A stretch of 64,000 bases of DNA, taken from assembly GCA_030549495.1 (NCBI GenBank), contig JAUIRK010000931.1, positions 186,001-250,000 on the forward strand, read 5' to 3'. The position numbers and the translations under genes were made by a program. Positions 1 to 10,594 of this stretch are shown here, piece after piece. The notes under the pieces were generated by a model, which had not been told where the DNA came from, did not search any database, and saw only the letters and a program-made list of their open reading frames with translations. The first letter of the stretch is position 1; each line of letters opens with the position of its first letter. The DNA is from Nectonema munidae (Eukaryota; Nematomorpha; Nectonematoida; Nectonematidae).

Positions 1-1116
1 TTTCTGCCAAAATGCTACAATTTCTTTTATACTTAGTGAAGATGACTCGCGGATAGTTTTTTTGCAATCAAGGTGATGGTATAAAAACAACCCAAGAGCC
101 ATTCGGTTAGAAGGTAATTTTGAACCAACTAAAGAAGAGTTCGTTGTTTCAACTAAATACATTTTTGTTTGTGATCTTGTTTTCATAATCACATATATAG
201 ATAAAACAGTCAGCATGAAACTGCGGCGCATATAAAAACATGTGGCTTCATTGATAAAATGTTATCATTTGAACATATTCGATATGGTAAAGTATCGATA
301 TAAATATTGCACATACATAACCAAACTTCAATTTTATATGATTCCTAATGTATGCAATTTATAGTATGTAATGTTGTTATATAAATCAACAGCTTGTATG
401 TTTTATTATGAATATTTTCTCTGCTAGTTAGCTTCATGCATTTTCTCATCAACAAAAAATGTGTTTACAAATAGATTTCACTAAAAGATTTATGTGAATT
501 ATGGGATTTTACTTATGAAAAGTGTTAAACTTTGAGTAAATTCAAGACGTTAAATGATACTTAAAAATTAAGGAATACTCTTCTTCTTTTTAAATAGATA
601 GCGTTAGATTTTTTACAAAAAATACATGAACTAAGTGTAATGAGAAAAAAATGCACAAAAAAAATAATTTTTTGATAATAATTAATTGAACATAATGAAA
701 AACAGATTAAAAAAGTCTATTGCCATTTTTCAGAAAAAAAAATATAGATGGCGTTAACCATTTTGGTGAAAATTTCTATAACAAACATAAAAGCAAACTT
801 TTAAGGTAAACTTGTGTAAAAGATGTGAAAAACATGCAATGATAAAAAAGTTTGGGAATAAAATTCCATAACTTCTGCAGCGGATATATCGTATGTAACC
901 GCGTTTATCAACAAAAAAAATTTGTCTTACAAAAAACTTCATGTTTAACCTTAGTCAGACAAACTTTACAGTAAAACCTTTTATTAGATGAAAAAAAGCC
1001 CAACTATTGTGGAAGTGTTGATATAAAAAGGAAATCTTATATGTATCGCTTATAACAATTTTAGGCACATTGAATCAAAAAGTCTTAAATATAAAAATTA
1101 ACTTTATTGATCTAAA
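1..1116. other. AT-rich stretch, no gene recognised
   Basis: Both strands are dense in stop codons. The only open stretch of any size (minus strand, 754-942) has an unstructured, Phe/Tyr-rich translation typical of random AT-rich DNA. I see no repeat ends, RNA gene or coding similarity here. Confidence 0.5.
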
Positions 1117-1251
1117 CCCGAAAAATTGACTTTGATTGACTTAAAAATTTTAAATTAGTTCAAAAAATTTTAGACTAAACAATTGAAGATCTTCAAAGAG
1201 TTTTTGCCAAATGGAAATAAAAGTTGGCTTTATTGACTTTTACTCGCCCTG
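1117..1251. repeat. hAT-type MITE, partial
   Basis: The right end reads TTGACTTTTACTCGCCCTG, whose reverse complement begins CAGGGCGAGTAAAAGTCAA. The left part, CGAAAAATTGACTTTGATT, is a decayed version of the same end. The same end sequence closes the larger element at 3269-5738, so this is probably a short deletion derivative of that family. The first few bases of the left end are lost and no 8-bp duplication is visible. Confidence 0.45.
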
Positions 1252-1521
1252 ACTAGCAATGTTGGGTGAAATGATGATTATTGAAATCTCAATATTCACA
1301 CATAGTTTATAAAATACTTAAAAAATTGTATGAAGAGGGTTTTGAAATTATAAACAAAAGCAAAATACTAAATAAGTTTTTGAAAGAATGATAAATGATA
1401 CTTCCTTTAGCTCTAATATTTTATATTTCAATTAAAATACCAATTAATTAACTTGTTAAATTCATTCTATTTACACACATGTTAAAGAAAATGTTTCTGA
1501 GAAGGCATGAATAAAGTTAAA

Positions 1522-1768
1522 AGTAAAACTTTTATTCAAAATAATTTCTAACAATATTAATTCTCAACATCCACTCTAGTGTCTTCAGATAACACAATCC
1601 TTAACTGCAAAGAGTAGAAAAGAAGGAACAAAGACTATATTGTGTTATTTTTTCCAACTCTCTGTTCCTTGTTTCCCACTCTTTGAACTTAACCGTTGTA
1701 TTTATCTGAAGAAAACCAAAGTGGTTGAAAATTAATACTGTTAGAAATTATTTTGAGTAAAAGGTTAC
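1522..1768. repeat. 247-bp foldback (hairpin) inverted repeat
   Basis: The first ~115 bases reappear as their reverse complement in the last ~115 bases. For example TCAAAATAATTTCTAAC near 1535 pairs with GTTAGAAATTATTTTGA near 1740, TCTTCAGATAA near 1580 pairs with TTATCTGAAGA near 1700, and CAAAGAGT near 1608 pairs with ACTCTTTG near 1680. The loop is only ~15-20 bases. No coding capacity is seen. This looks like a foldback MITE; a small-RNA hairpin precursor is an alternative. No clear target-site duplication was found. Confidence 0.7.
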
Positions 1769-3260
1769 TTTTTATTTCTTTATTTACATGTTTAGTTTCA
1801 CTCAGACCTAGTCTTTTTTTCAATCTTAGATGTCAAAACTTTAGATGAAGAAAAATTTCAAGCTTTATAAATAATTTTATTCTGAATATAAAGATACGAA
1901 TACATTTAAATTTTATCTAAGCCTTGCTACTTGTGGCGCGTGGAATAAAAATCGTAATTAGTTCAAAAATAAAAAGGCTATTAATTTTCGAAAGCCAATG
2001 CCAGAAAAGGCTTAGACATCAAATTAAAGGCAAAACGTATTCTATATATTTTAACTTTGCATGCTTTTCATGACTGTTTTGTCTTTTGCTTTTTCTAAGT
2101 AATAGCATTGAAGTTGCACAGAAAGGTAGCCTAATTAATGTAGATTTTAGAGTAGCGCCTTGCTCTTATTAATCTTCTATATGTTGACGTGATACTTTTT
2201 TCATTACCTTATAAATCCTAATATTTTTCGATTTTATTGTAGGGGTTTTGTATTTAGTTTCTCTCTTAAAAATATAATATTTGTATCTAAAAGACATTTA
2301 ATATTTTATTAAAAATTTTCATTGTAGTAATTAACTTAAATTTGAAAAAATTTGGATAAAAGTCTTTATCTTAAAAATAAATTAAATCTAGATTTAACGG
2401 CTCTTAATAGAATCTATTTAGCTAGAGCATATCGAAAATTTCGCATTATATATTTGGTAAAAAATCATTTCTCTCATTTCTTCATTTTAATTTTTAACTC
2501 TTTGAGATTATTTTGATGAAGTAAACGCCGACAAATATGTGTTTTTACATGCGTTCTAAATGAGAGGTTGCTCTATTTTCCAAATTTCTTAACTGAGCTC
2601 CTAACTGTGTATTCCTATACGTTTTTACACTACATGTTTATCTTTTATTTCCAAAAATGTATTCTCGATATATAATTTATGCTTTTAGAAAATCCACCTG
2701 TCCAGTTTGTCACAAGGATCTTGAAAGACGAGTAGGAAAGAAGAATGTTTACATATGCCGAGGTCATTTTCCCAATAAAAACCTTCATAAATGATTCCAT
2801 TAGTATAAAATTTCATTTAGACTGCTCCCTCACCTGTCATAAACGCTGTCATTTTCGAGTAGAAGATAAATGTTGTGTAGCGGATATCCTAAACAAAGAA
2901 ATGTAATTTTTTGCTACATTTACTTTAAAAATTTTTATATCCAATTCTTATGACAGAATTTTCGTGGAATCAAGTTGAAATTTTCATCTCTAGTGAATAA
3001 ACCCTCCACAATTTTTGATGTCTTATCCTTACTTTACTTCCAACTTTCTTTCTTCAAATACTTGCTTGTTGAATTGTAGTCCTTTTTTATTTTCTTTTAC
3101 TAACACACGTTTTTATATTGTAAAAAATTTATTGGCTGAAAAGTCTTGCATCTTTTTAATTACTGCTCTGTATATGATGTTGATTTAAAATAAATATTTT
3201 TTAACTTATTCATTTGTTTATATCACATGATATTTTTCTATAGTCTATTTTTGTGTATGT
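1769..3260. other. AT-rich stretch, nothing recognised
   Basis: No open reading frame of 60 codons and no recognisable transposon ends. A slightly more GC-rich patch at 2695-2900 was read in all frames without finding a family match. Confidence 0.45.
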
Positions 3261-3271
3261 ATTATAACCAG

Positions 3272-4303
3272 TAGGGGTGCACCGGATAGCGACAATTATT
3301 TGATATTCGGCATGAACGCCGGATAATTCTTATATCCGGCAGGATAAACCGGATAGTTACAAACAAATTATCATTAAATGTTTACTTTTAAAAAGCACAA
3401 AACTAATAAGAGTAAGTTTTTAATGACAAAAAGTTCACAATTTGAGTGTATTTCAAAGAATTAACTAACAAATAAGACATGTCAAAAAAATTTCTTGCAT
3501 TGTGATGAACGAATAAAAGCATTTTTCCTTATTCAGCCAAAAGTTAGGTTCTTTTTTCTTCAAAAATGTTTCTATATTCGGAAAAGTGTCTCTCTGAGTA
3601 CACTGATGAAGCAGGTGTGCGTAAGTGTTTGGCTGTTAGATGCTTTAGCAAAGCAAATTTTTCTTCCTGCCTCCAATATTGCAGAGGACATTTTTTTCTT
3701 TCCAAGAGTGGGGTGGGGAGATAGTCTTCCAACTCTCTAGCTGCCTCATCTTCAATATTCGACACATTTTTATTGTGTTTGAATTTGCATTGGTTTCAGT
3801 AATTTCTTGGAAGCAAGCCATGAAATCATCTTTGCTTTCGTCCTTAAGTAACATTGTGCTTGGAGAGTCAGGGCGAGCAGCTTCATCAAGAGTTTCCGTC
3901 TCCATTTTCTTACTAGCAACGTTGTGATTTGAAAGTAGCTCTTTGGAAACTAATGTTTTCCCAAATGTCTTGTCTTTAAGAAATTGGGCCTTAAATCGTG
4001 GATCAAGTATTGTTGGCAGAACATATATCGGATTCGTCATGATGTTGAGACCTGAATCCGAATCATTGAAAAATCTACTACGAAGAGAAGTCAAGAGTCT
4101 CTGTTTAGTTTCTTTGATACCTTCCTTATCAGTGGCCTTTTCAAAGTATCTTTCAAGAGTGCTTACATTGGGAATTACAGTTGAAAGAAGACATGATTCC
4201 GCAGTTACCAATAACCGGCATATTATCTTGCAGGATATTTAGATCTACTATAATTATCCGGTATCCGGCCGGATTGTAAATTGAGCTATCCGGTGCACCT
4301 CTA
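3272..4303 (-). mobile_element. Inner hAT element with TIRs and perfect 8-bp TSD
   Basis: Terminal inverted repeats TAGGGGTGCACCGGATAGC (3272-3290) and its near-complement GCTATCCGGTGCACCTCTA (4285-4303) differ at one base. The 8-mer ATAACCAG occurs immediately outside both ends (3264-3271 and 4304-4311), a perfect hAT-type duplication. Subterminal copies of the CCGGATA/TATCCGG motif lie inside both ends, as expected for transposase binding sites. The element is 1032 bp and keeps only the C-terminal part of a transposase on the minus strand, so it is an internally deleted, dead derivative. It inserted into the outer element (3269-5738) and is therefore younger. Confidence 0.9.
3544..4211 (-). 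pseudogene. hAT transposase, C-terminal fragment with one frame break
   Basis: The minus-strand translation carries hAT hallmarks in order: YVLPTILDPRFKAQFL (the conserved LDPRFK block) near 4000-4060, an acidic linker, then in another frame ELEDYLPTPLLERKKCPLQY and the dimerisation block TPASSVYSERHFSEYRNIF, equivalent to PATS..SER.FS.AG.I of hAT proteins. The first part lies at 4211-3645 and the second continues at 3765-3544, so one frameshift separates them. The BED finger and the catalytic N-terminal half are missing. The fragment sits inside TIRs that match its family type, so it belongs to the 3272-4303 element. Close to the ZBED-like hAT group; the exact subfamily is not determined. 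Confidence 0.8.
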
Positions 4304-5854
4304 ATAACCAGAGAGACGAAAAATTGACTTAAATTTTTTTTAAAAATTGACATAATTGACCTAAAAAGTTAAATTTCAATTCAATAAATCCTTCATTCTC
4401 ATAACTTCTTCAATCTTGTTAAAGATATTATATAAGCATCTCTAATTGGAAATTTAGTACTTTGCGAGTCAACAGCGAATTGAACAAGTTAAGAGTAATC
4501 TCTTTTTGTTGAGAACAAGTTTCTCGCTATATCAATATTTTTTATACTTGTTTCCGCCCTTCAAAAAAATACTCTATCTCCGCCATCGAGTTTGACTGTT
4601 GGAAGATTTTTCAGTAATACAATGCCGCTTCTCGCCAGCACCACCACCTTCTTACGATCGCAACGGGAGATTACGTTGAGTTTGAAGTGAACGAACTTTA
4701 ATAGTGAGTGACTTTATATTAGATATTAAATCATCAAAATTTTTATAAAATGTTTTCATCTTTAAAGCACGATGGGGCGGAAAACAAGTTACGTGAAGTA
4801 GGTTTCGATACAAAGCCTTTGAGGCTGATACATTATATCTTACCGCATGCATCTGTTAACAAAAGACAAAATTTTCGCGTTCTAATATTGAAAGCATTAT
4901 CCATCAGGAAAATTATTTCGTTTTGCATTCATCTTTTAATAAAAGAATAAAAACTAAATTCTTTTGCATATTTTGTCACAAACGAAGAAGTATTGTACGT
5001 GCTGCTATGATCAAATTTTGAATTTTGGCATGCTTATAATATTTATATGAATCTTAAGACTTAATGAATTCAATAATAAAAATTTTTAATTGATTTTGAA
5101 ATGAATTGAAAAACCAAAAAAAACTTTTTAAAAACCTAACTTTCCCGTAGCACATTTGAAGAGAAGACTCAGAAAACCAAATAAAAAAATTTAAGCAAAA
5201 ATCGATTGGTGAGAAAGCAAACCTATTTGTATTAAAACAAAAACTGCTGAACATCAAAACTTCCCAAACCCTAGTGCTAGAATAGCGTGACATTATTTTT
5301 AAATTTGAAGCATCAATGCTGTTTTGGAATTAGTATTGAAGAAATCTTATCGAAAAAATTTTGGAACTTGGTTTTGCACGTATTGGTTAATATAAAAGAT
5401 GCGTCAAACGTTTTGGTATATATATTTAAATTGCACTTATGAATAAGAGTAAAGTTTGGGTGAATAATTTGTCAAAAATACATTTATTATATTTAAAAAA
5501 GCTGCTCTTTTTAAAAGTTCCAATTTATACAAAACTGTATAAAACTTATTTAGAAAAAGAATGACTTGAAAAGTTACCTGATTGTTCATTACAACATGTA
5601 TTTTAATAAACCTATTTCTAATCAAAAAAGTATTTTAATGTTTCTAAAATAACCTGTCATATTAAACCAAAAGACCAGTTTTTACGTCTTTTCTAAAGCC
5701 TAAACAAAAATTGAGTTTACTGACTTTTATTCGCCCTGGTTACAACTAGGGCAGTTAAATTTTGAATTAGCTCTGAAATTGTCACTATTTAAAACAAAAT
5801 GATGCAGATTTTTGATAATAATTTACAGAATCGGTTTTCCCATTCTCGTTTATT

Positions 5855-6195
5855 ACAAACCCATTTATGAGTATTGATGTGCAAGATACTGCATCCTAAA
5901 TCTCTTTTCAAATTAGACAAAGTTCTGTTGGAAGTGGAAATAATTACTTTACAAAATGATTTTCAATTAATGTGAAGCCAATAAATTCTAAATTGAGGAG
6001 CCTAGTCGATGATCAAAATTTACCTTTTTAAAAGAAACATATCAGAGATTTTACTCATGCTTTGGTTCCACCTATATTTGTGAATCGGGTTTTTCAACGA
6101 TGAAGATTTTAAAATATAAAAATGGATCACGATTTATTGATCACCATCTCTAATTGACTGTATGAGAATTGCACTGACAAAATATAAACGAGAAA
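5855..6195 (+). pseudogene. hAT transposase C-terminal relic (ZBED5/SCAND3-like)
   Basis: Read in shifting frames on the plus strand, this gives NPFMSIDVQD, then LLEVEIITLQNDFQL, then FGSTYICESGFSTMKILKYK and GSRFIDHHL followed by MRIALTKYK. This is the order NPF - ..LQ.D..L - FGSTYLCE..FS.M - ..R..D.HL.. seen in the C-terminus of ZBED5/SCAND3/GTF2IRD2-type hAT proteins. Several stops and frameshifts show long decay. No terminal repeats were found for it. Confidence 0.65.
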
Positions 6196-6468
6196 TTTAA
6201 AATTCGTCAAAAATACAGTGGCAAAGATCTCATTAGAATATTTTTTGACAAATGTAAAGTATGTACATGTAAAATATTGAATATATAATTTTATACATTT
6301 AACTTTATGCAACGATAAAGATATGTTGGCCATACTTTCAAAAGGCATTACTGGTAAGTTGGATACATGTGTCATTATAAGCTGCATACGATGTTGATGC
6401 AGAACAATATTCTTGCATTACTATTTTTTTATTACAGGCGTTGCAGTTTTGTTACATTATTTGAATCA

Positions 6469-6945
6469 TTAGGTCAAATTTTTCAATTTCAGAAAAAGAT
6501 TTTTTATCTGAAGTTCAAAATCAGATATTGTTGACGACACTGATTTTTTTAAGCATTTTTTTCTTGATTGTCTTTTTTGTTGCTTGTCAGGAACTTTCTC
6601 AAAATCAAAAGTTATCTCTTCGAATTCATATAGAGGTGAAGAACTACTTGACGAAGATTCCCCCACAGATTTCGAATATTCTTGCAATGCCAAAAAATCG
6701 CTTTGATTGTCAGCTGTTCTCATTTTACACACAATATTTTTGACAGACTCTCTGGCTTTTGATATTTGTTCAAGCGAAAGTAGACATCTGTACCTTGGAT
6801 CAAGATAAATTCCAGCAAGCAGAAATTCATTTTGAAGTAAGAGGGAGCCGCACATTAAAATTTGTGACTCCGGCTCTTACTGACAGAATATTATGGCTCC
6901 AGGGGCTCCAGCTCCGACTCCAAAGCCTTGCACTTTGTACCCCTG
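6469..6945 (-). mobile_element. hAT fragment: terminal repeat plus transposase piece
   Basis: On the minus strand an open frame (6855-6469) encodes LLAGIYLDPRYRCLLSLEQI, the hAT block before the LDPR(F/Y)K motif, followed by an acidic, Ser-rich linker and a Lys-rich tail. Upstream, the reverse complement at 6945 begins CAGGGGTACAAAGTGC and continues through GGAGTCGGAGC/GGAGCC trinucleotide-like motifs (6880-6925). This is an end sequence of a kind found in several hAT families. The dimerisation domain and the other end are missing. A similar GGAGTC/GGAGCCGGAG pattern occurs at 42776-42830. Confidence 0.6.
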
Positions 6946-6949
6946 ATAA

Positions 6950-8816
6950 ATTATTATTCTGCTATGTATAATGATTTTATCGATATTGTAGATAATTGTT
7001 TTGAAAAAAATGATGTTGAAAAATCTAAATTTGAGAAAATTAATGCGCTGAACTGCAGGTCCAATCATATTTCTCTAGATCACACATATTGCTTTGCAGA
7101 CTCTTCATCTTGCAATCTTCCTTATTTAGCTTTAAAAAATAAGTTTCTATCCACAAAAGAATGGTACTCTTTTAACACGCTCTGTGTCTTCCTTACAAGA
7201 AATACCAGAAGGTCCCAAAAAACACATGGCCTTCTTAGTTACACCTAAATACTTTAAATCGAGAATATACTATCACGACGATTGTGGAAGTTGGCAATCT
7301 AACCGTTCAAAATACACCAATTATTTGCTAGATGAAAGCGAAAATTTGTACAGTGCCAAAGGCATTGATCCCGTGTTAATTTTAAAACGATATTATTCAA
7401 AGCTAAAGGGTAATCCTAGTTACGTAAGACGTATCTCTCATTTGGTAAAAGTACCAGAAAAGTTCGATCATAACAACAAAATGACCTATGAATATATTGG
7501 TACATATCCTGGTGGTTCTCTTCATGGAAACGCGAAAATAAATGAAATATATATCAAAACAGCGTTGGAAACAAAAAATAAAATTTTACATGAATTAACT
7601 AAAGAAAAAACAGTTAGGAAAATTTATACAGAGTTATTGTTGACGGATTTTGTAATTAGAGACGCTAGATGCATAACAAATATGAAATATAATCTAAAAA
7701 AGGATTCTACACCATACCCAAGAAAAAATATGGCTGACGATATACAGAATGTTTTAAATGAAATATCACTTGGTGATAAATATATTAGAATCTCTGTTAA
7801 TACATTTAATAATCTCCCTTGCTTCATTCTCTACACAGACTTTCAAATGCAACATCTGATTTCGGCCGTGAATAATAAATATATTATAAGTACAGACCGT
7901 ACATTTAACTTGTCTTCTTGTTATTTAACAATAATTGTCTTCCAAAAAAAAAAATCAAAAGAAAACATACCCTTCATAATCCAATAATCACAGGTCCCAT
8001 ATTTTTACACTGGAACGCTACATATGAAACCTACTTCTTGTTTTTCAGTCATTTGGCAATGAAAACAGGCAATGTAAACATAGTCTTTTGTTGCGATGAA
8101 GAAAAGGCCATCATAAAAGCGATTAAGTCAACTTTTCAAAAGGCAAATATCATTTTATGTTTGAGACATTTTAAACAAACACTTATAAGAAGGAACAATA
8201 CATTTAAAATTTTGTTAAATAATGAATTTGATGACCTAGAAAATCTTTTTTTTGTAATGATGGACTACTGGCGTGCAACAATATCACAAACTTTAACTTT
8301 TTTTTTATTTAAAGTAATTTTTTTTACTTTTAAGTAAATATAGTTTACTTAAAAGCAAACTATATTTTGAAAAAATATCAAAGCAGGTTTGGTGAATATT
8401 TAAAGCACTTTATTAGTCAGATTGAAAAAAATTATCTGAAAGCTAGACTGAACTTTCCAAATATACTTTTCAATTATATGAATAATGTTTGTGAGTCAAA
8501 GAATCACGTGATGAAACTTTTAACTGACTGGAAATGTCAGAGAATAAGCGATCTAATCAGCTTGCTACGCGAAGAAGTTAAAAGAGATGAAATTGTACTC
8601 AGATCGGCTGTGGTTGGACAAAGCGAATATTTTATGGATTCATCTTTAAAATTTGCAAGAAAAAATGAGTCTCATAAAAGAAATTCTCAAAATATCGCCA
8701 TTTCTTCAGATGGAATGTTGATTATACCAAAAATGAATACTTGTGCCAAAAAACCTGGATGTAAAGCTATCAAGTCGAGTAAGACAAGGAGTTTAAATAA
8801 AAATATTTTAAATTGA
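6950..8816 (+). pseudogene. Mutator-like element (MULE) transposase, multiply frameshifted
   Basis: Four overlapping plus-strand frames add up to a ~600-residue MULE-type DDE transposase. The middle part contains ISTDRTFNLSSCYLTIIVF (first catalytic Asp), then PIFLHWNATYETYFLFFSHL, then FCCDEEKAIIKAIKSTF (second Asp) leading to IILCLRHFKQ, the MULE C..RH block. The last part (8367-8816) contains NNVCESKNHVMKLL, a good candidate for the catalytic Glu. Frame changes fall near 7190 and in the A-run near 7945; the third frame closes near 8335, where a small palindrome at 8330-8362 separates it from the C-terminal part. No zinc finger or terminal inverted repeats were recognised. Assignment to the MULE superfamily rests on motif order; the subfamily is open. 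Confidence 0.7.
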
Positions 8817-10594
8817 TTTTACATAACGATAGAGTAGCGAACAAAAATATTAGCTTTAAATATATTTGACGGGAAAGTACAAAAATATTTTATGAAGTAT
8901 AATACCAATAATATTATACTTCATCTCATTATTCTGCCGATTCGATTGATCCATTCAAAAGTAAAAAAGTAATATTAACAGCCGGGGATCCAATATTTAA
9001 AAAGCGGGGGTAGACAAAAACAATATTTTAGAAATCGTATTTTGCCTAGTAATTTTTGGAAATTAATTGGTCTCTTTGCAATTTATGCTACTCTTAAAAT
9101 ATTTCAGATGATCAAATATAATAATAACGTCAAAAAATATAAAAAAACAATTTTATATGAGATGGGGGCAAACTGACTTAAAAAAAAAGAGTTCTACTGT
9201 GAAAAACGTTTTTAAACCAACGGTATCTAATCATATAACTAAATTAACTTTAAATTAATTTAACAAACCTGAAACATTCGTCGACAATTTTAAAAAAAAT
9301 GATGATAAAATCGTAATTTAATGAAAAAAATATCAATAAATCTTAAAATTTTAGTAAAATATAAGTAAATTGCACATATTTATTTCAAAACTTTTGTTAA
9401 AAAGTTAATTTATACAGAAAATGATTTTCAAATTTGGCGTTCAACATGTTTTATCTTCTTGAGTTTAATCCTAAATAAAACAAGAAATATAAATATTGCA
9501 TATAATACTAAAATAAATGTTTCAAGCAAATTTAAGTTATCGTAGATCTAGAAAAGTGTATCAGAAATATATTTAAAATTGAGATTGAGCATTAAGTAGA
9601 ATTATGTGAATTTTTTTTTGTGTTGCATATGAAAATATAGCATCATTTGAAGAATTATAAAATCTATTAAGAAATTATATAAGATGAAAGAAAGAAATCT
9701 AATATAAATTATTAATTCTAGGAAACGAGTATTTTTCAAAAAGAAAAAATAAAACTTACCAAAAAATAAGGGAAAAAGAAAAGGAGTCTTAAACATAAAA
9801 ATGTATTGAAAATTCTCTGGAGGAACTAAATTTTAGTACACCATTTTGATTTTGGATTTAAAAATGGTGAAGGGGGATTTAAAAATAAAATTATAAAACG
9901 GTGTACATTTTAGTCGGCCATTTTGGTGTACATTTTATACTGACCCTGAAATTTGAGATCTTTTAAGCAGTAATTATTTCTTTTAGACTCATTTTCAAAA
10001 TTTGGATTTTGACTAATTCTATAACTAAAGATACATTAAAATTAACATTCAAAGCATCGATTCTTCGCGTGTTAGTTGAACGATATAGTAAAAATTTCTG
10101 CTGGCTTTGGCTTCGTTATTGAACCTATGGTCGGCTATACAGCTGTTTATAAGATTTGAAATTTATATGAAAATTTATGTATCACATATTAACATAAACT
10201 CTAATACAACTCTAACGCTAATTCTAATTAGATGAAGAAAAATTTTAATAGTCATTGAATAGTCAAAAACAGTAGTAGAGTGCAACCTTCTACATTATTG
10301 TTTGAAAAAAACCTATTAAGGAGGCCTACATAAGGAGTCTCCAATCCACGTATTTTGTATGTAAATATACAGGTTTTTTTATTTTTGACAATGTGAAATT
10401 TAATAAAATATTTATGGTTAAAAGAAGTAATGATATAGAGTTCAAAAAGAATTATATAGACAAAAAATTTTAAGTTACTTTTCTCCACACAAGCTGACAC
10501 AAATAAAATTGGAAACCAGATATTGCTGAAAAAAAATGTTATTTAAATAACAATATTTAAACAACAAAGCATCATTTAGTTACTTTTCAAAAAA
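8817..10594. other. AT-rich stretch with one short dispersed repeat
   Basis: No gene seen. Near 8893-8921 a short perfect hairpin (GAAGTATAATA / TATTATACTTC) follows the MULE remnant. At 9830-9945 the phrase GGTGTACATTTTAGTCGGCC and the word CCATTTTG recur; a related TCGGCCATTTTG repeat lies at 60580-60680, so this is probably a small interspersed repeat. The rest shows nothing recognisable. Confidence 0.4.

Larger units (their letters stand above)
3269..5738. mobile_element. Outer hAT-type non-autonomous element, split by another hAT
   Basis: The right end at 5738 is TGACTTTTATTCGCCCTG; its reverse complement CAGGGCGAATAAAAGTCA resembles the left end, CAG (3269-3271) continuing at 4312 as AGAGACGAAAAATTGACTT. 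The flanking 8-mers are ATTATAAC (3261-3268) and GTTACAAC (5739-5746), a 6/8 match as expected of an old hAT target duplication. After removing the inner insertion the element is about 1.43 kb. A somewhat GC-richer core at 4550-4860 has no recognisable protein. The same terminal family appears at 1117-1251. Confidence 0.55.
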
